Below, piece after piece: positions 1 to 9,852 of a DNA stretch of 64,000 bases (position 1 is the stretch's first letter; each line of letters begins with the position of its first letter). The stretch lies in the NCBI RefSeq assembly GCF_900111605.1, contig NZ_FOIA01000018.1:1-64000 (forward strand), read 5' to 3'. Origin of the DNA: Nitrosomonas marina. GTDB taxonomy: Bacteria; Pseudomonadota; Gammaproteobacteria; Burkholderiales; Nitrosomonadaceae. The position numbers and the translations under genes are program-made. The notes below the pieces were generated by a model that did not search any database, was not told where the DNA came from, and was given only the letters and a program-made list of their open reading frames with translations.

Positions 1-45
1 TTATCAAACCAGATCAAGTTTAAAAATGCCAATTCTGCGATGACC

Positions 46-282
46 TTAGCTGGTCAGGATTATGTGCGCCTGATTAGCGGTTTCTTTCACGTTAAAAAAA
101 TGTCCTTCCCAGTCTTTGCCGAGGATCGCGCTGGCATCACCATTCAAATACAAGCGAAGTAAACGAATAGCAGATTCAGGAATTTTTCTTGTACCTTTTT
201 TCCATTGCCTGATAATTCTCGGGCTTTCTCCGGTGATTTCCTCAATGGCTGGAACGCTGATACCTTGAATAAGTTCGTTCAT
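46..282 (-). CDS. DUF3653-type phage-like DNA-binding protein
   Basis: The 78-residue product has an N-terminal helix-turn-helix-like stretch (IPAIEEITGESPRIIRQWKKG in sense, residues about 10-31), including PRIIRQWKKGTRKIP, followed by a GKDWEGHFF motif. The pairing of a small HTH with a K-D-W-E-G segment is what I associate with DUF3653 proteins, often called in phages and islands. It probably binds DNA; its targets are unknown. It is transcribed leftward toward the window edge, and a dyad at 351-389 lies in its upstream region. Family call is by recollection, so moderate confidence. Confidence 0.6.
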   Translation of the reverse strand: MNELIQGISVPAIEEITGESPRIIRQWKKGTRKIPESAIRLLRLYLNGDASAILGKDWEGHFFNVKETANQAHIILTS

Positions 283-350
283 GATTTTTTGTTGGTTATT
301 TTTAAACAGAAATCATTGCAAATTCAGAAACCAGACGAAATATCAAACAA

Positions 351-389
351 AAGTGATATAACTTACTAATTTAAAAGTTGTTATCACTT
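351..389. promoter_or_regulatory. Dyad upstream of the DUF3653 gene
   Basis: AAGTGATA (351-358) and TATCACTT (382-389) form perfect inverted arms 23 bases apart, about 70-100 bases upstream of the DUF3653 start codon. This is what an autoregulated repressor's operator could look like, but nothing proves binding. The rest of the 283-689 gap is AT-rich and I see no gene in it. Confidence 0.3.
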
Positions 390-689
390 GTCAGAAATCA
401 GGTTTTCTGGAAATGCAATGCTGAAAAATAAAATAATGGATTTGAATCTAGCTTGAAGGGTGGAATGGATGGATAGTAAGCCACAGATTGAAAAAGAAGT
501 TTTGTATTTTGTCCGTAAGCCTTCTATTGTAACGTCTACGGTTAATTTTACATAATATAAATTATTAGCAATTACATAAATAAATGGGGTATTTGCTAAA
601 TAATTTTTATTTGGATTATCTTGCTTGGTTTGTGATCATCTTTCAGCACTGAGGTCTAAACGTGCGAATGCCATTTTTCTCTAATCGTC

Positions 690-1226
690 TTAAGATCTGC
701 TGCTTAAAACATCATTAATCGCTTCACGAACATACCCGACCTGGTACGCTGATTTTGTATCGAAACGTATAAGCTGGATGTTGGCGCTCTGGCAGATCTC
801 ATTTACCAGGCGATCTCGGTTTGAATTGTTTTCAGCGTTATGATTTGCGTCATCCAGTTCTATAACAGCCATAATGGTCAATGTTTCCGGATCGCAAATA
901 ACATAATCAAAATGTTTCGACTGGATTCGGTTAACGGCTATTCGCCATGATTTCTGATTCAAATGCTTTCCAGGCTGTATCACATCGGCGATTCGTACTT
1001 TCCCAAATATTTCGAATTGTTCTGAAACAGCCTTTTTCAATACATGATAAAAAGATAATTCAGCGGGCGTAAAAAGGTTGGATACCGATCGATATGTAAT
1101 ATTGGCTTGTTTTGCCTTAATGGATTTGACTAAAGTTGAGAAAAAAAACAGCAACAGGAATGTCGTAATAAAGATCATCGTAAAATCATGATCCAGTCGA
1201 GTTAATACCACATCCATAGTTTCCAT
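690..1226 (-). CDS. DUF2726 domain protein with N-terminal membrane segment
   Basis: The 178-residue protein begins with one hydrophobic helix (residues about 14-33, FTMIFITTFLLLFFFSTLV), then a soluble domain typical of DUF2726: an entry segment around FTPAELSFYHVL, then FDYVICDPETLTIMAVIELDD and a C-terminal NIQLIRFD. DUF2726 resembles the nuclease-like fold, with D-P and the E-L-D-D motif as candidate acidic residues; activity is unproven. The start is supported by GGAG eight bases before the ATG. It is probably anchored at the inner membrane with the domain in the cytoplasm. It stands alone, with no partner gene adjacent. Confidence 0.72.
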   Translation of the reverse strand: METMDVVLTRLDHDFTMIFITTFLLLFFFSTLVKSIKAKQANITYRSVSNLFTPAELSFYHVLKKAVSEQFEIFGKVRIADVIQPGKHLNQKSWRIAVNRIQSKHFDYVICDPETLTIMAVIELDDANHNAENNSNRDRLVNEICQSANIQLIRFDTKSAYQVGYVREAINDVLSSRS

Positions 1227-1351
1227 TTAACAGTCTCCTCTGACCTAAAACTTTATTAACGTCCTGTTTCATGAAAAATAAACCCCTTATTGATATAAAT
1301 AATCTTTATTTGTAAAAGATTTATTTAAACAGTTATTTATAGTCATCACAC

Positions 1352-1378
1352 GAGCCGCGCCGCAGGGTGGCGTGGCTC
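1352..1378. other. GC-rich hairpin between two minus-strand genes
   Basis: GAGCCGCGCC and GGCGTGGCTC pair with one mismatch around a 7-base loop. There is no T-run on either side, so it may be a processing or REP-type hairpin rather than a terminator. It sits directly downstream of the 94-codon gene and upstream of the DUF2726 gene. Confidence 0.35.
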
Positions 1379-1398
1379 ATGGTGAACGAAATCCGTTT

Positions 1399-1683
1399 TT
1401 ATTGGTAGCGTTGACTGTCTGTCTTTAAAGCTGAGCGTAATTCAGGATATTTTTCACAATGGATTTCATAAAGAGTATGTATCTCTTCCATTACTTCCTG
1501 AGGAAAACCATTTCTTTTTCGGTCATGATCGTTGACCAGCAATTTATTTATGAAAGGATAAAATTCCGGATATCCCCAGTGCAATTCAATCTTTTCCGCA
1601 ACATGTTTGAAATCGCGCTCTAGTAAGGATTCATTATTTTTTAGATACATATTGAATTCTCTGACAAGTTTTCTTAAAGGCAT
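1399..1683 (-). CDS. Hypothetical protein, 94 residues
   Basis: I do not recognise this protein. It is soluble and mostly helical in appearance, rich in charged residues (LLERDFKHVAEKIELHWG, DHDRKRNGFPQEVMEEIH), with no signal peptide or cysteine pair. Start choice is uncertain: neither the first Met nor Met12 has a strong ribosome-binding site. The amino-acid composition looks like a real protein and the frame is uninterrupted, but length alone is not decisive. Confidence 0.45.
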   Translation of the reverse strand: MPLRKLVREFNMYLKNNESLLERDFKHVAEKIELHWGYPEFYPFINKLLVNDHDRKRNGFPQEVMEEIHTLYEIHCEKYPELRSALKTDSQRYQ

Positions 1684-2087
1684 TGTTTTAATATCCGAGA
1701 GACTAAAATTAAATTTTAATCAGCAATTATTTATTGGAAAATTAAAATAACGTCTATAAAAATGGCGCTTTTAGCGAATTAACCATAACGCATATACTGT
1801 GTTGTTTTCTTACAGAAAATTAAAAAATCATTTTTCCGCATTATTTATTAAATGAGAAACGACAATGGCAAGATTATCGACATCCATTGTTATATGCATA
1901 ACATTCTCTATGTGCGTATTCTGATATGGTCAGGGTCCTTGGGTTGCCATGATTTGGGTGGCCTTAAATTTACCCAGATAATTTATGGAATTAATAAGCG
2001 AAAGAAACCAGAATTAGATCAATATCTTACATATTCGACCATTGAATGGTTTGTACTTCCTCCAAAAAACTTAATAAGGAAATTTAA
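1684..2087. other. AT-rich intergenic region
   Basis: No convincing gene was seen. It presumably contains divergent promoters for the 94-residue gene and the AhpD-like gene. An 86-codon open frame inside it overlaps the AhpD-like start and has no protein-like features. Confidence 0.4.
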
Positions 2088-2654
2088 ATGCGAACAATTA
2101 GCGGAATTATAGATGACGGTCAAGTTTCACCTGAAATTGATGAGACCTTTGTCAAGATACGAAAAGCGCTTAAAGCACCTTTTACCCCGAATTTTTTCCG
2201 GGTATGGGCGGTATCGCCTGAATCACTCAAAGGCATATGGCCGGTAATGAACCATATACTGACAAGTGGTCGTGTAAGCCGCCGACTCAAGGAAATGATT
2301 TTCGTAGCAATATCTTCACTAAAGGACTGTCACTACTGTGAGGCCGCTCATCACGCCTTCTGTCTGAGTATAGGTGTTACACCAGATCAAATTGAAAGCT
2401 TGATTAAAAACTACACAACAGACACTGCCGATCCAAAAGAAAAAGCCGCAATTGATTTTGCAGTGAGGCTCGCGAAAGATTCTCATTCATCAAGTGAACA
2501 GGATTTTGAGTCATTGAGAAAGTTGGGGTTTGATGACGAGGAGATTATGGAAATTATTGCAATGTCAGGTATGGGTGTTTTTTATAATCATCTGGCAAAC
2601 GCAACCAAAATAAATATTGACGATGGGTTTACCAAAAAGATATCAGGTGAATAA
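2088..2654 (+). CDS. AhpD-like / carboxymuconolactone decarboxylase family protein
   Basis: The 188-residue protein has the family's core: a helix ending in the redox motif C-H-Y-C-E-A-A-H (about residues 82-90 within SLKDCHYCEAAHHAF), where the CxxC cysteines and the following His are the alkylhydroperoxidase-type catalytic set. It resembles 'peroxidase-related' AhpD proteins that use the cysteine pair to reduce peroxides, or act as a thiol relay. A good ribosome-binding site (AAGGA seven bases upstream) fixes the start. It is monocistronic; the electron donor cannot be told from the context. Confidence 0.82.
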   Translation: MRTISGIIDDGQVSPEIDETFVKIRKALKAPFTPNFFRVWAVSPESLKGIWPVMNHILTSGRVSRRLKEMIFVAISSLKDCHYCEAAHHAFCLSIGVTPDQIESLIKNYTTDTADPKEKAAIDFAVRLAKDSHSSSEQDFESLRKLGFDDEEIMEIIAMSGMGVFYNHLANATKINIDDGFTKKISGE

Positions 2655-2724
2655 AAACTTGCTGCCAATCGAGAGAAATCAAAAACAAGCATGTGCTATT
2701 CGACATTAAAAAAGCAGCCACATA

Positions 2725-2754
2725 TTTACACTTTGCATTTAAATAAAGTGTAAA
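2725..2754. other. Perfect inverted repeat between convergent genes
   Basis: TTTACACTTT (2725-2734) and AAAGTGTAAA (2745-2754) flank a 10-base loop. The position between the convergent AhpD-like gene and fadD suits a weak bidirectional terminator, although the stem is AT-rich; an operator is the alternative. Confidence 0.35.
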
Positions 2755-2888
2755 GTGTCACCCCTGATTTTGTGGAAATTATTTTGTATAAACAACAAAT
2801 TATTCCTACATCAGTGCTCTATACAGGCGCTGTATGTGGCAGGAGTCGCGTTATAATATTTAAACACTGAGTATTTATTTACATAACA

Positions 2889-4715
2889 TCAATGGCCCGC
2901 ATACAGTTTTTCAATTTCGACTTTATGCTGCTCCAGGATCTTGGCTCGCCGCAGTTTTAGCGTCGGGGTCATCATTTCGTTTTCAATGGACCAGGATTCA
3001 GGAATGACAAGAACTTTTCGGATACGCGCATAACCCGGAAATTCGTGCGTTTGTTGCGTGACTTTTTCAAGAAGAATCTCTTCAATGTGTTTTATTTGTT
3101 CGTTGCCAGTTATGTCTGTGTCAATGTTATTTTGGCGGGCAAATTTTTTCCAGTTTTCGGGGTTTAATACAACGAGTGCGCACAGATAGGGACGCGCTTC
3201 ACCGATGACCAGTGCCTGGTCGAATATGAGGTCGCGCATAATAGCTGCTTCCATATCGCCAGGCGGTATTTTCTCACCGGTTGACAGCACGATGATATCC
3301 TTTAATCGACCGGTAATCGTAATATGGCCCTGCAAATCAATCGTGGCGATATCGCCTGAATTTAACCAGCCGTCAGCAGAGAGAACGGCCTCTGTCGCCT
3401 GTGAGTTGTTCCAGTATCCCATCATCACATTCGGTCCACGAATCAGCAACGCACCATCATCTCCAATTCTGACATCCACACCTGCGATCGGCACACCTAC
3501 GCTGGATGGCACATTATCACTATGCCGGTTAACACTGACAACCGGACTGCTTTCAGTCATGCCGTAACCCTGCAATATCGGAAGCCCAAGCCCGATAAAA
3601 ACGCGAGAGATTTCAGCCGATAATGCTGCCCCGCCACTCATGGCATGGCGCAATCGTCCGCCAAGCTTATTAATCAGTTTGGCAGCCACCAGCTTGTCTA
3701 ACAACGGCCATATCAAGAATGCCGGACGCCAGCCCGCACGATTCTGCCGGTATTCAAAACGGCTGTATCCAACCTCAACAGTGAAATTAAACAACCAGCG
3801 GGCAAAAGCTGAACCTTCATCAAGCTTAGTCTGGACGCCCGCGTAAATGCGCTCGTAAATCCGAGGTACAGAAATCAGTATGGTCGGACGTACGTTCTGC
3901 AGGTCTTCCTGCAATAACGGAATCGAACGTGCATAGGCGACAGTCGCACCGCACATTATAGGCAGATAGTAGCCAACGGTTCGTTCAAACGTGTGCGACA
4001 GCGGCAAAAAAGACAGCAGCAGATCATCGGGATTCACCTGTACGGCCTGAAGACTGCCATGAGCATTTGACAGGATGTTGTGATGATTCAGCATCACGCC
4101 TTTGGGGCGTCCGGTTGTCCCGGACGTGTAAATAATAGTGGCCAGCGTGTTGGGATCATCATTGATATGCTGAACAGCTTCAGTATTTTCCGGCAACCAG
4201 TCTGATAACACAGTCAGGTGCTGGCTATCTGCCGCTGTCGCTTCGGGCCCCAAATCGGAATCTTCAACGTTGACCGGGTCAATCAGCACAACACGCTGCA
4301 GACTGTCAACCTTACTGCCGGCCTCAAACACTTCAAGCCATTGCGCGGATTTTTCCAGCAGCAGTAGTTTCACCTTGGCATCCGCAAGCATATAGGCGAC
4401 ATTATCCGCCCTGTCTTCGGTATAAAATGGCACGACAACAAGACCAAGCCCAAGTGCCGCTTGGTCAAACATGACCCATTCCGGTCGATTACGCATCATT
4501 ACAGCAACACGGTCACCGGGTGTCAATGATTCTCTGATCAGCGCCGCCTGCCACTGAGCGATATGCGTATACATGGCCTGCCACGTATGAACACACCATG
4601 CTTTCTGCTTTTCATCGTAATAACGATAGGCCTCGCCTTGCGGTGTTGCGTGGACACGTTCCTTAAATAATCCATCCAGAGTTTTCGCTTGCTCGACAGA
4701 AATTGTTTGGCTCAT
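2889..4715 (-). CDS. Long-chain acyl-CoA synthetase (AMP-forming)
   Basis: This 608-residue adenylate-forming enzyme activates fatty acids to acyl-CoA with ATP. The AMP-binding signature YTSGTTGRPKG is at residues 196-206, the motif GYGMTESSP in the middle, GWLNSGDIA near 450 and GRLKDIIVLSTGEKIPP near 475, with the adenylation loop preceding a C-terminal domain. It fits the FAA1/FadD15 type (COG1022), about 600 residues, rather than E. coli FadD. It lies 11 bases downstream of the acyl-CoA dehydrogenase gene on the same strand, so the two are probably cotranscribed for fatty-acid activation and oxidation, or for recycling membrane acyl chains. Confidence 0.9.
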   Translation of the reverse strand: MSQTISVEQAKTLDGLFKERVHATPQGEAYRYYDEKQKAWCVHTWQAMYTHIAQWQAALIRESLTPGDRVAVMMRNRPEWVMFDQAALGLGLVVVPFYTEDRADNVAYMLADAKVKLLLLEKSAQWLEVFEAGSKVDSLQRVVLIDPVNVEDSDLGPEATAADSQHLTVLSDWLPENTEAVQHINDDPNTLATIIYTSGTTGRPKGVMLNHHNILSNAHGSLQAVQVNPDDLLLSFLPLSHTFERTVGYYLPIMCGATVAYARSIPLLQEDLQNVRPTILISVPRIYERIYAGVQTKLDEGSAFARWLFNFTVEVGYSRFEYRQNRAGWRPAFLIWPLLDKLVAAKLINKLGGRLRHAMSGGAALSAEISRVFIGLGLPILQGYGMTESSPVVSVNRHSDNVPSSVGVPIAGVDVRIGDDGALLIRGPNVMMGYWNNSQATEAVLSADGWLNSGDIATIDLQGHITITGRLKDIIVLSTGEKIPPGDMEAAIMRDLIFDQALVIGEARPYLCALVVLNPENWKKFARQNNIDTDITGNEQIKHIEEILLEKVTQQTHEFPGYARIRKVLVIPESWSIENEMMTPTLKLRRAKILEQHKVEIEKLYAGH

Positions 4716-4726
4716 AACTATATTGC

Positions 4727-7474
4727 CTAATGGTTTTTGGTTTCTTCTGTATGAATACCTTCACCTTGTTTCATCTGCCCGGATCCAGTTTTCTCGGTTG
4801 GCGATTCATCAGTTTGCCGCCACTCTTCCTGATCAGCGGAACCGGAATGTTGTTCTTGCTTCGATGCGGCATGCTGTGTATTTGTGTCGTTATTTTCTGG
4901 TGTCTGTTCAGACGCCGGTGCTTCGTCCTTAAAGAGATCAGATGACGCGATTTCACTTAACTGTCCGGATTCGAGAACATTGGAGCGTTCGATGTCAGTA
5001 GCCAACTGCTCGTCCTGGTCTTCGGCCCCGGGAACATCGGAATGTTCCGGTTCGGAAGATGTAAGTGCGGTTGCAGTTGTTGCCGCGATAGTCGACTCTG
5101 TCGCTGCAACCGAAGATGTAGCTGGCGGCGGCGATTCTGTACGGTCAGTTGACCCAGGCACTTCATAGGAAAAGTCCTGCGAAAAATCATCTACTTTGAT
5201 AACCCTGCTGCGCAAATCCCGCATCTTGTGCAGCAAGTCCGCCTCAGTTACGCTTATCACGTTAAGATGGTATGCCTGCGTAATCTGTTTTTCACTCTGC
5301 TGCGCGGTAATCTTGCCTGATTTCACGGCATTACGCACTTTTGCCTCGAGTGGTGCGCTTTCGATCGCGCACTCCAGTGCCTGCTCCAGGTCAGACATCG
5401 GTTCGCCCGATCGGGCTGGCAGATAAATACCCGCTGTCAGCCTGTCACGCGCTTTATTCGGTTCGAGCAATAACTGGGATACTTCATGTCCAAGCTTATC
5501 GGTTGGTGGCAGATACGGTTTTCCCAGCGGGAAAATACATTTTCTCAACAGCCAGACAAATACCTTGTTACCGTGAAAATTACTCAGTAATTCGTCAAAG
5601 GCCTGTTGAATGCGGTATATGGCATCCTGAACAGACCAGTGCAGCAACGGTAAATCGGCTTGTGGCCGGCCATTGTCTTCAAATCGTTTCAGCGTTGCCG
5701 ATGCAAGATATAACAGACTGAGAATATCTCCCAGGCGCGCGGATAAACGCTCCTTTCGTTTTAAGGCGCCGCCCAGCTTTATCATGGCAACATCGGCAAG
5801 AAATGCGAAATTCACGGCAAACCGGCTTAATTGTAGAAAATACGGCGCTGTCTCCGGACTGGAGTTTTCAGGAACATTGCTTTTAATATATTTGCCAAAC
5901 AAGCCATGCACCGGACACTTGACTGCATTGCGCATACTGAATAAAACATGACCGACCAGAGCTGAGTCGAATGCTTTGGAAGCACGTTTTTTGTCTGTGT
6001 CGTGTGCTGCGGTGATTTCCTGAAGTATATACGGATGGCAGCGGATCGCGCCTTGTCCAAAAATAATCATGTTACGCGTCAAAATGTTGGCGCCCTCGAC
6101 CGTAATACTGACAGGCATATGCTGATAGGTTCGTCCGAGATAGTTGCGCGGCCCGATACAGATACCTTTACCGCCGTGTATATCCATCGCATCATTAATG
6201 ATTTGGCGTGCCCGTTCTGTCAGATGATACTTGACGATTGCGGAAATCACTGATGGCTTTTCACCCAGATCTACAGCACCGGCTGTCATGATACGCGCTG
6301 CATCCATCATATAGGTATTGCCACCGATGCGCGCCAGCGCTTCTTCAATTCCTTCAAAATACCCGATGGGCAGGTTGAACTGTACACGTACCCGGCTGTA
6401 CGCGCCGCTTGTTCTCGCGGCAAGTTTTGCGCTGCCGGTACTGGTGGCCGGTAATGAAATCGAACGTCCGACCGCCAGACAGTTCATCAGCATGCGCCAT
6501 CCCTGCCCGACACCATTTCGGCCACCGATGATCCAGTCCATGGGTATGAATACATCTTCGCCCCAGTTCGGTCCGTTTTGAAATGCCGCGTCAAGCGGCA
6601 GATGGCGCCGTCCGGTATGCAGCCCCGGTGTATCGGTCGGAATCAGCGCCAGTGTTATGCCCAGATCTTCCTGATTACCAAGCAGGTGATCGGGATCATA
6701 CAATTTAAAAGCCAGTCCAAGAATGGTTGCTACGGGCCCCAGTGTAATATAACGCTTTTCCCAGGTGACACGCATGCCCAGTACATCCTGCTTGCCGTCA
6801 AATTCTCCCTTACATACCACGGCGTAATCGGGTATGGAGCCGGCATCCGATCCTGCATCCGGCGATGTCAGGCCAAAACAGGGAACCTCTAATCCCTGGG
6901 CCAGACGCGGTAAATAATAATTTTTCTGTTCGTCCGTACCATAATGCATCAATAGTTCAGCAGGACCCAGCGAATTGGGCACCATGACTGTTACCGCTGC
7001 CGTTCCACTGCGTGAACCGATCTTCATGACGATCTCGGAATGCGCCAGTGCCGAAAAACCACGTCCGCCATACTGCTTTGGGATAATTAATCCAAAAAAA
7101 CCATTATCTTTTATGAATTGCCAGACCTCTGGCGGCAGGTCCTTCAGTTCGTGTGTAATCCTCCACTCGTCGAGCATGTCGCAAAGCTGTTCGACAGGGC
7201 CATTGAGAAAAGCCCGCTCCTCGTCGCTTAATTGCGGCGTTGGATAAGCCAGCAGTTTACTCCAGTCAGGTTTGCCGCTGAATAGATCACCATCCCACCA
7301 TACAGTGCCGGCATCCAGCGCTTCCTGCTCGGTCTGAGAAATAGGTGGCAGCATTTTGCGAAATATTTTCAACAATTGGTTGGAAATGATCAGGCGCCTT
7401 AACCACGGTACGAATAAAACCAAGGCGACGATCACCAGCAATGATATGAAAACAAGTAATAGTGACTCGAGCAT
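4727..7474 (-). CDS. fadE: FadE-type acyl-CoA dehydrogenase with long C-terminal tail
   Basis: The enzyme catalyses the first, FAD-dependent step of beta-oxidation. An N-terminal hydrophobic segment (about residues 4-24) suggests membrane attachment. The dehydrogenase domain follows, and the segment TVEGANILTRNMI near residue 460 holds the likely catalytic Glu, followed by GQGAIRCHPYI as in E. coli FadE. The DUF1974 C-terminal domain follows, ending near residue 755 at FSYEVPG. The length of 915 exceeds the usual roughly 815 because of a last stretch of about 150 residues, low-complexity and rich in Ser, Thr, Glu and Ala, with no recognised domain. It is the first gene of a two-gene unit with the acyl-CoA synthetase. 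Confidence 0.9.
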   Translation of the reverse strand: MLESLLLVFISLLVIVALVLFVPWLRRLIISNQLLKIFRKMLPPISQTEQEALDAGTVWWDGDLFSGKPDWSKLLAYPTPQLSDEERAFLNGPVEQLCDMLDEWRITHELKDLPPEVWQFIKDNGFFGLIIPKQYGGRGFSALAHSEIVMKIGSRSGTAAVTVMVPNSLGPAELLMHYGTDEQKNYYLPRLAQGLEVPCFGLTSPDAGSDAGSIPDYAVVCKGEFDGKQDVLGMRVTWEKRYITLGPVATILGLAFKLYDPDHLLGNQEDLGITLALIPTDTPGLHTGRRHLPLDAAFQNGPNWGEDVFIPMDWIIGGRNGVGQGWRMLMNCLAVGRSISLPATSTGSAKLAARTSGAYSRVRVQFNLPIGYFEGIEEALARIGGNTYMMDAARIMTAGAVDLGEKPSVISAIVKYHLTERARQIINDAMDIHGGKGICIGPRNYLGRTYQHMPVSITVEGANILTRNMIIFGQGAIRCHPYILQEITAAHDTDKKRASKAFDSALVGHVLFSMRNAVKCPVHGLFGKYIKSNVPENSSPETAPYFLQLSRFAVNFAFLADVAMIKLGGALKRKERLSARLGDILSLLYLASATLKRFEDNGRPQADLPLLHWSVQDAIYRIQQAFDELLSNFHGNKVFVWLLRKCIFPLGKPYLPPTDKLGHEVSQLLLEPNKARDRLTAGIYLPARSGEPMSDLEQALECAIESAPLEAKVRNAVKSGKITAQQSEKQITQAYHLNVISVTEADLLHKMRDLRSRVIKVDDFSQDFSYEVPGSTDRTESPPPATSSVAATESTIAATTATALTSSEPEHSDVPGAEDQDEQLATDIERSNVLESGQLSEIASSDLFKDEAPASEQTPENNDTNTQHAASKQEQHSGSADQEEWRQTDESPTEKTGSGQMKQGEGIHTEETKNH

Positions 7475-7679
7475 CTTTTCCCCTTATGATCGAATTCAAT
7501 TAATTGAGCGCTTTATTGCACATCACTCAGTGCGAATTTTGTATCAGGCGTGTAGAATCCGCTTTTAGCAGCAAACCCTAAATTTACATGATAATCACCC
7601 AAATCCATACACCCGTATAAAAGTTTTGAACTGAAAGTGTTGTTAAATACATACACTGTTCTTGCGCGTAGTGATTTGA

Positions 7680-8834
<1,155 letters not shown>

Positions 8835-8878
8835 TTACCTCTGAAATCACTGCAGGCATGGCAATGAAAGCCTGCGAC

Positions 8879-8971
8879 TTATACTGAAAGCATTGTAAGG
8901 GCAGTCAGGTATTTTCCAGCCACAGCAACAATACACAAAGCAACAACAATGTTTTTTAGCTCAATTTTCAT
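8879..8971 (-). CDS. Putative 30-residue single-pass membrane peptide
   Basis: The frame encodes a 30-residue peptide beginning MKIELKN, followed by a hydrophobic stretch (IVVALCIVAVAGKYLTAL) long enough for one membrane helix. A clear GGAG lies nine bases before the ATG, which is the main support. It lies just downstream of a minus-strand terminator (9008-9048), so expression would need read-through or its own promoter. I know no homologue. Small membrane peptides of this kind are commonly missed; conservation in relatives is not known to me. Confidence 0.4.
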   Translation of the reverse strand: MKIELKNIVVALCIVAVAGKYLTALTMLSV

Positions 8972-9007
8972 GACAATATGCTCCACTATCAACTTTCTGG
9001 CAGGCCA

Positions 9008-9048
9008 CAAAAAAAGTAAGCCGTCGAGAATGGCTGGAAACGGCTTAC
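9008..9048 (-). terminator. Intrinsic terminator, minus strand
   Basis: GTAAGCCGT (9016-9024) and ACGGCTTAC (9040-9048) form a perfect nine-base-pair stem; on the minus strand it is followed by a run of T. There is no gene of ordinary size between it and the promoter-like element at 9142-9178, suggesting termination of a short non-coding transcript. Confidence 0.7.
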
Positions 9049-9140
9049 ATGTAGAAAAAGAGAAGTAATGTAATAAAAAACAAAATCGTCATTCATGGAT
9101 TACGCTAAACATAATAATTCTTTTTTTTTAACAGAACTAT
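9008..9140 (-). ncRNA. Possible small RNA between operator-like element and terminator
   Basis: A minus-strand transcript starting just after the element at 9142-9178 and ending at the strong terminator at 9008-9048 would be about 100-130 nucleotides. The only open frame (about 35 codons) lacks a ribosome-binding site and runs through the terminator stem. The transcript itself is inferred from the two flanking signals; the 5' end is not determined. Confidence 0.3.
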
Positions 9141-9141
9141 T

Positions 9142-9178
9142 GGGGAAACTATTGTTTTCATATCAGGGAAACCATTAG
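9142..9178 (-). promoter_or_regulatory. Operator-like element, copy 1 (two half-sites 23 bases apart)
   Basis: Read on the minus strand, AATGGTTTCCC and AATAGTTTCCCC occur with a start-to-start distance of 23 bases. The same arrangement, at the same spacing, is found at 9853-9889 upstream of the lipoprotein gene. The neighbouring NarL-type response regulator is an obvious candidate binder, by proximity only. About 95-135 bases downstream is the terminator at 9008-9048. Confidence 0.5.
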
Positions 9179-9257
9179 ATTAAATTTTTTCAAACAACAG
9201 GTTTTTTGAGCCTGCAGGCATGTCGAATTTAAGTGTGTAGCGGATTGCATATATGTT

Positions 9258-9299
9258 AAAAACCCGACCAGGCAAGCAATACAGCCTGGTCGGGTTTTT
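9258..9299. terminator. Strong bidirectional terminator
   Basis: AAAAACCCGACCAGGC (9258-9273) pairs perfectly with its complement at 9284-9299 around a 10-base loop, giving A-run and T-run flanks on both strands. It lies 40 bases beyond the stop codon of the minus-strand lipoprotein gene and would also stop plus-strand transcription coming from dapE. Confidence 0.85.
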
Positions 9300-9338
9300 A
9301 AATGTTGCTTTGATGAAGAACCGGTTAGCTACAGAATG

Positions 9339-9788
9339 TTACAAGGCGTCATGAAAATCATCTGCCCTTGACGGAACGCCTTTTTCCTGTCTGATTCTCG
9401 CTTTATCAATCTGCTTGGTAGCACCCGGCTTGCTGTATCTATCATGACTAGCCTGCTCCTGAGCGATTTTCTTATGATAAGCCGCCTTGGCAAAGTTTAG
9501 CTCAGCTTCTTTTTCATATTTGTTAATCCGCCAGATAACGCGATTTCTTGAAAGCTGTGCATTCCTGCCGAATTTGCGGACCCGAGATCTGTTTTTTACT
9601 ATTTGCTTCTGTTCTTCAGCCTTGGATTGCATTGTTCTGGCCAAATTCTCATGATATTTTGTCAGTGCGGCATGGTTAACATTTTCCAAACCTTTATTTG
9701 CTGACGTATGTTGAGCCATCGGCGCACATGCGGCAGCCAAAATGCAAATAGTAAAAACTGCTAAGTATTTAACTGTTATGGTTTTCAT
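9339..9788 (-). CDS. Small lipoprotein of unknown function
   Basis: The 149-residue product has a type II signal peptide with lipobox LAAAC (Cys21), so it should be lipid-anchored in the envelope. The mature part is helical, highly charged and rich in Lys, Arg and Gln (for example RTMQSKAEEQKQIVKNRSRVRKFGRNAQ), with no recognised domain. It is flanked by a strong terminator and, 65 bases upstream, by an operator-like element shared with 9142-9178. Its place beside the two-component system suggests that it may be a target gene of that system. Confidence 0.65.
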   Translation of the reverse strand: MKTITVKYLAVFTICILAAACAPMAQHTSANKGLENVNHAALTKYHENLARTMQSKAEEQKQIVKNRSRVRKFGRNAQLSRNRVIWRINKYEKEAELNFAKAAYHKKIAQEQASHDRYSKPGATKQIDKARIRQEKGVPSRADDFHDAL

Positions 9789-9852
9789 TGATAATTCCCC
9801 AACGAATTCAAGACAGGTACCATACTAGCCAAGTCAGATCAGTTTTAATATT

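Noticed and set aside
1852..2112. 86-codon plus-strand open frame before the AhpD-like gene
   Set aside because: It overlaps the well-supported AhpD-like start, has no ribosome-binding site and no protein-like composition.
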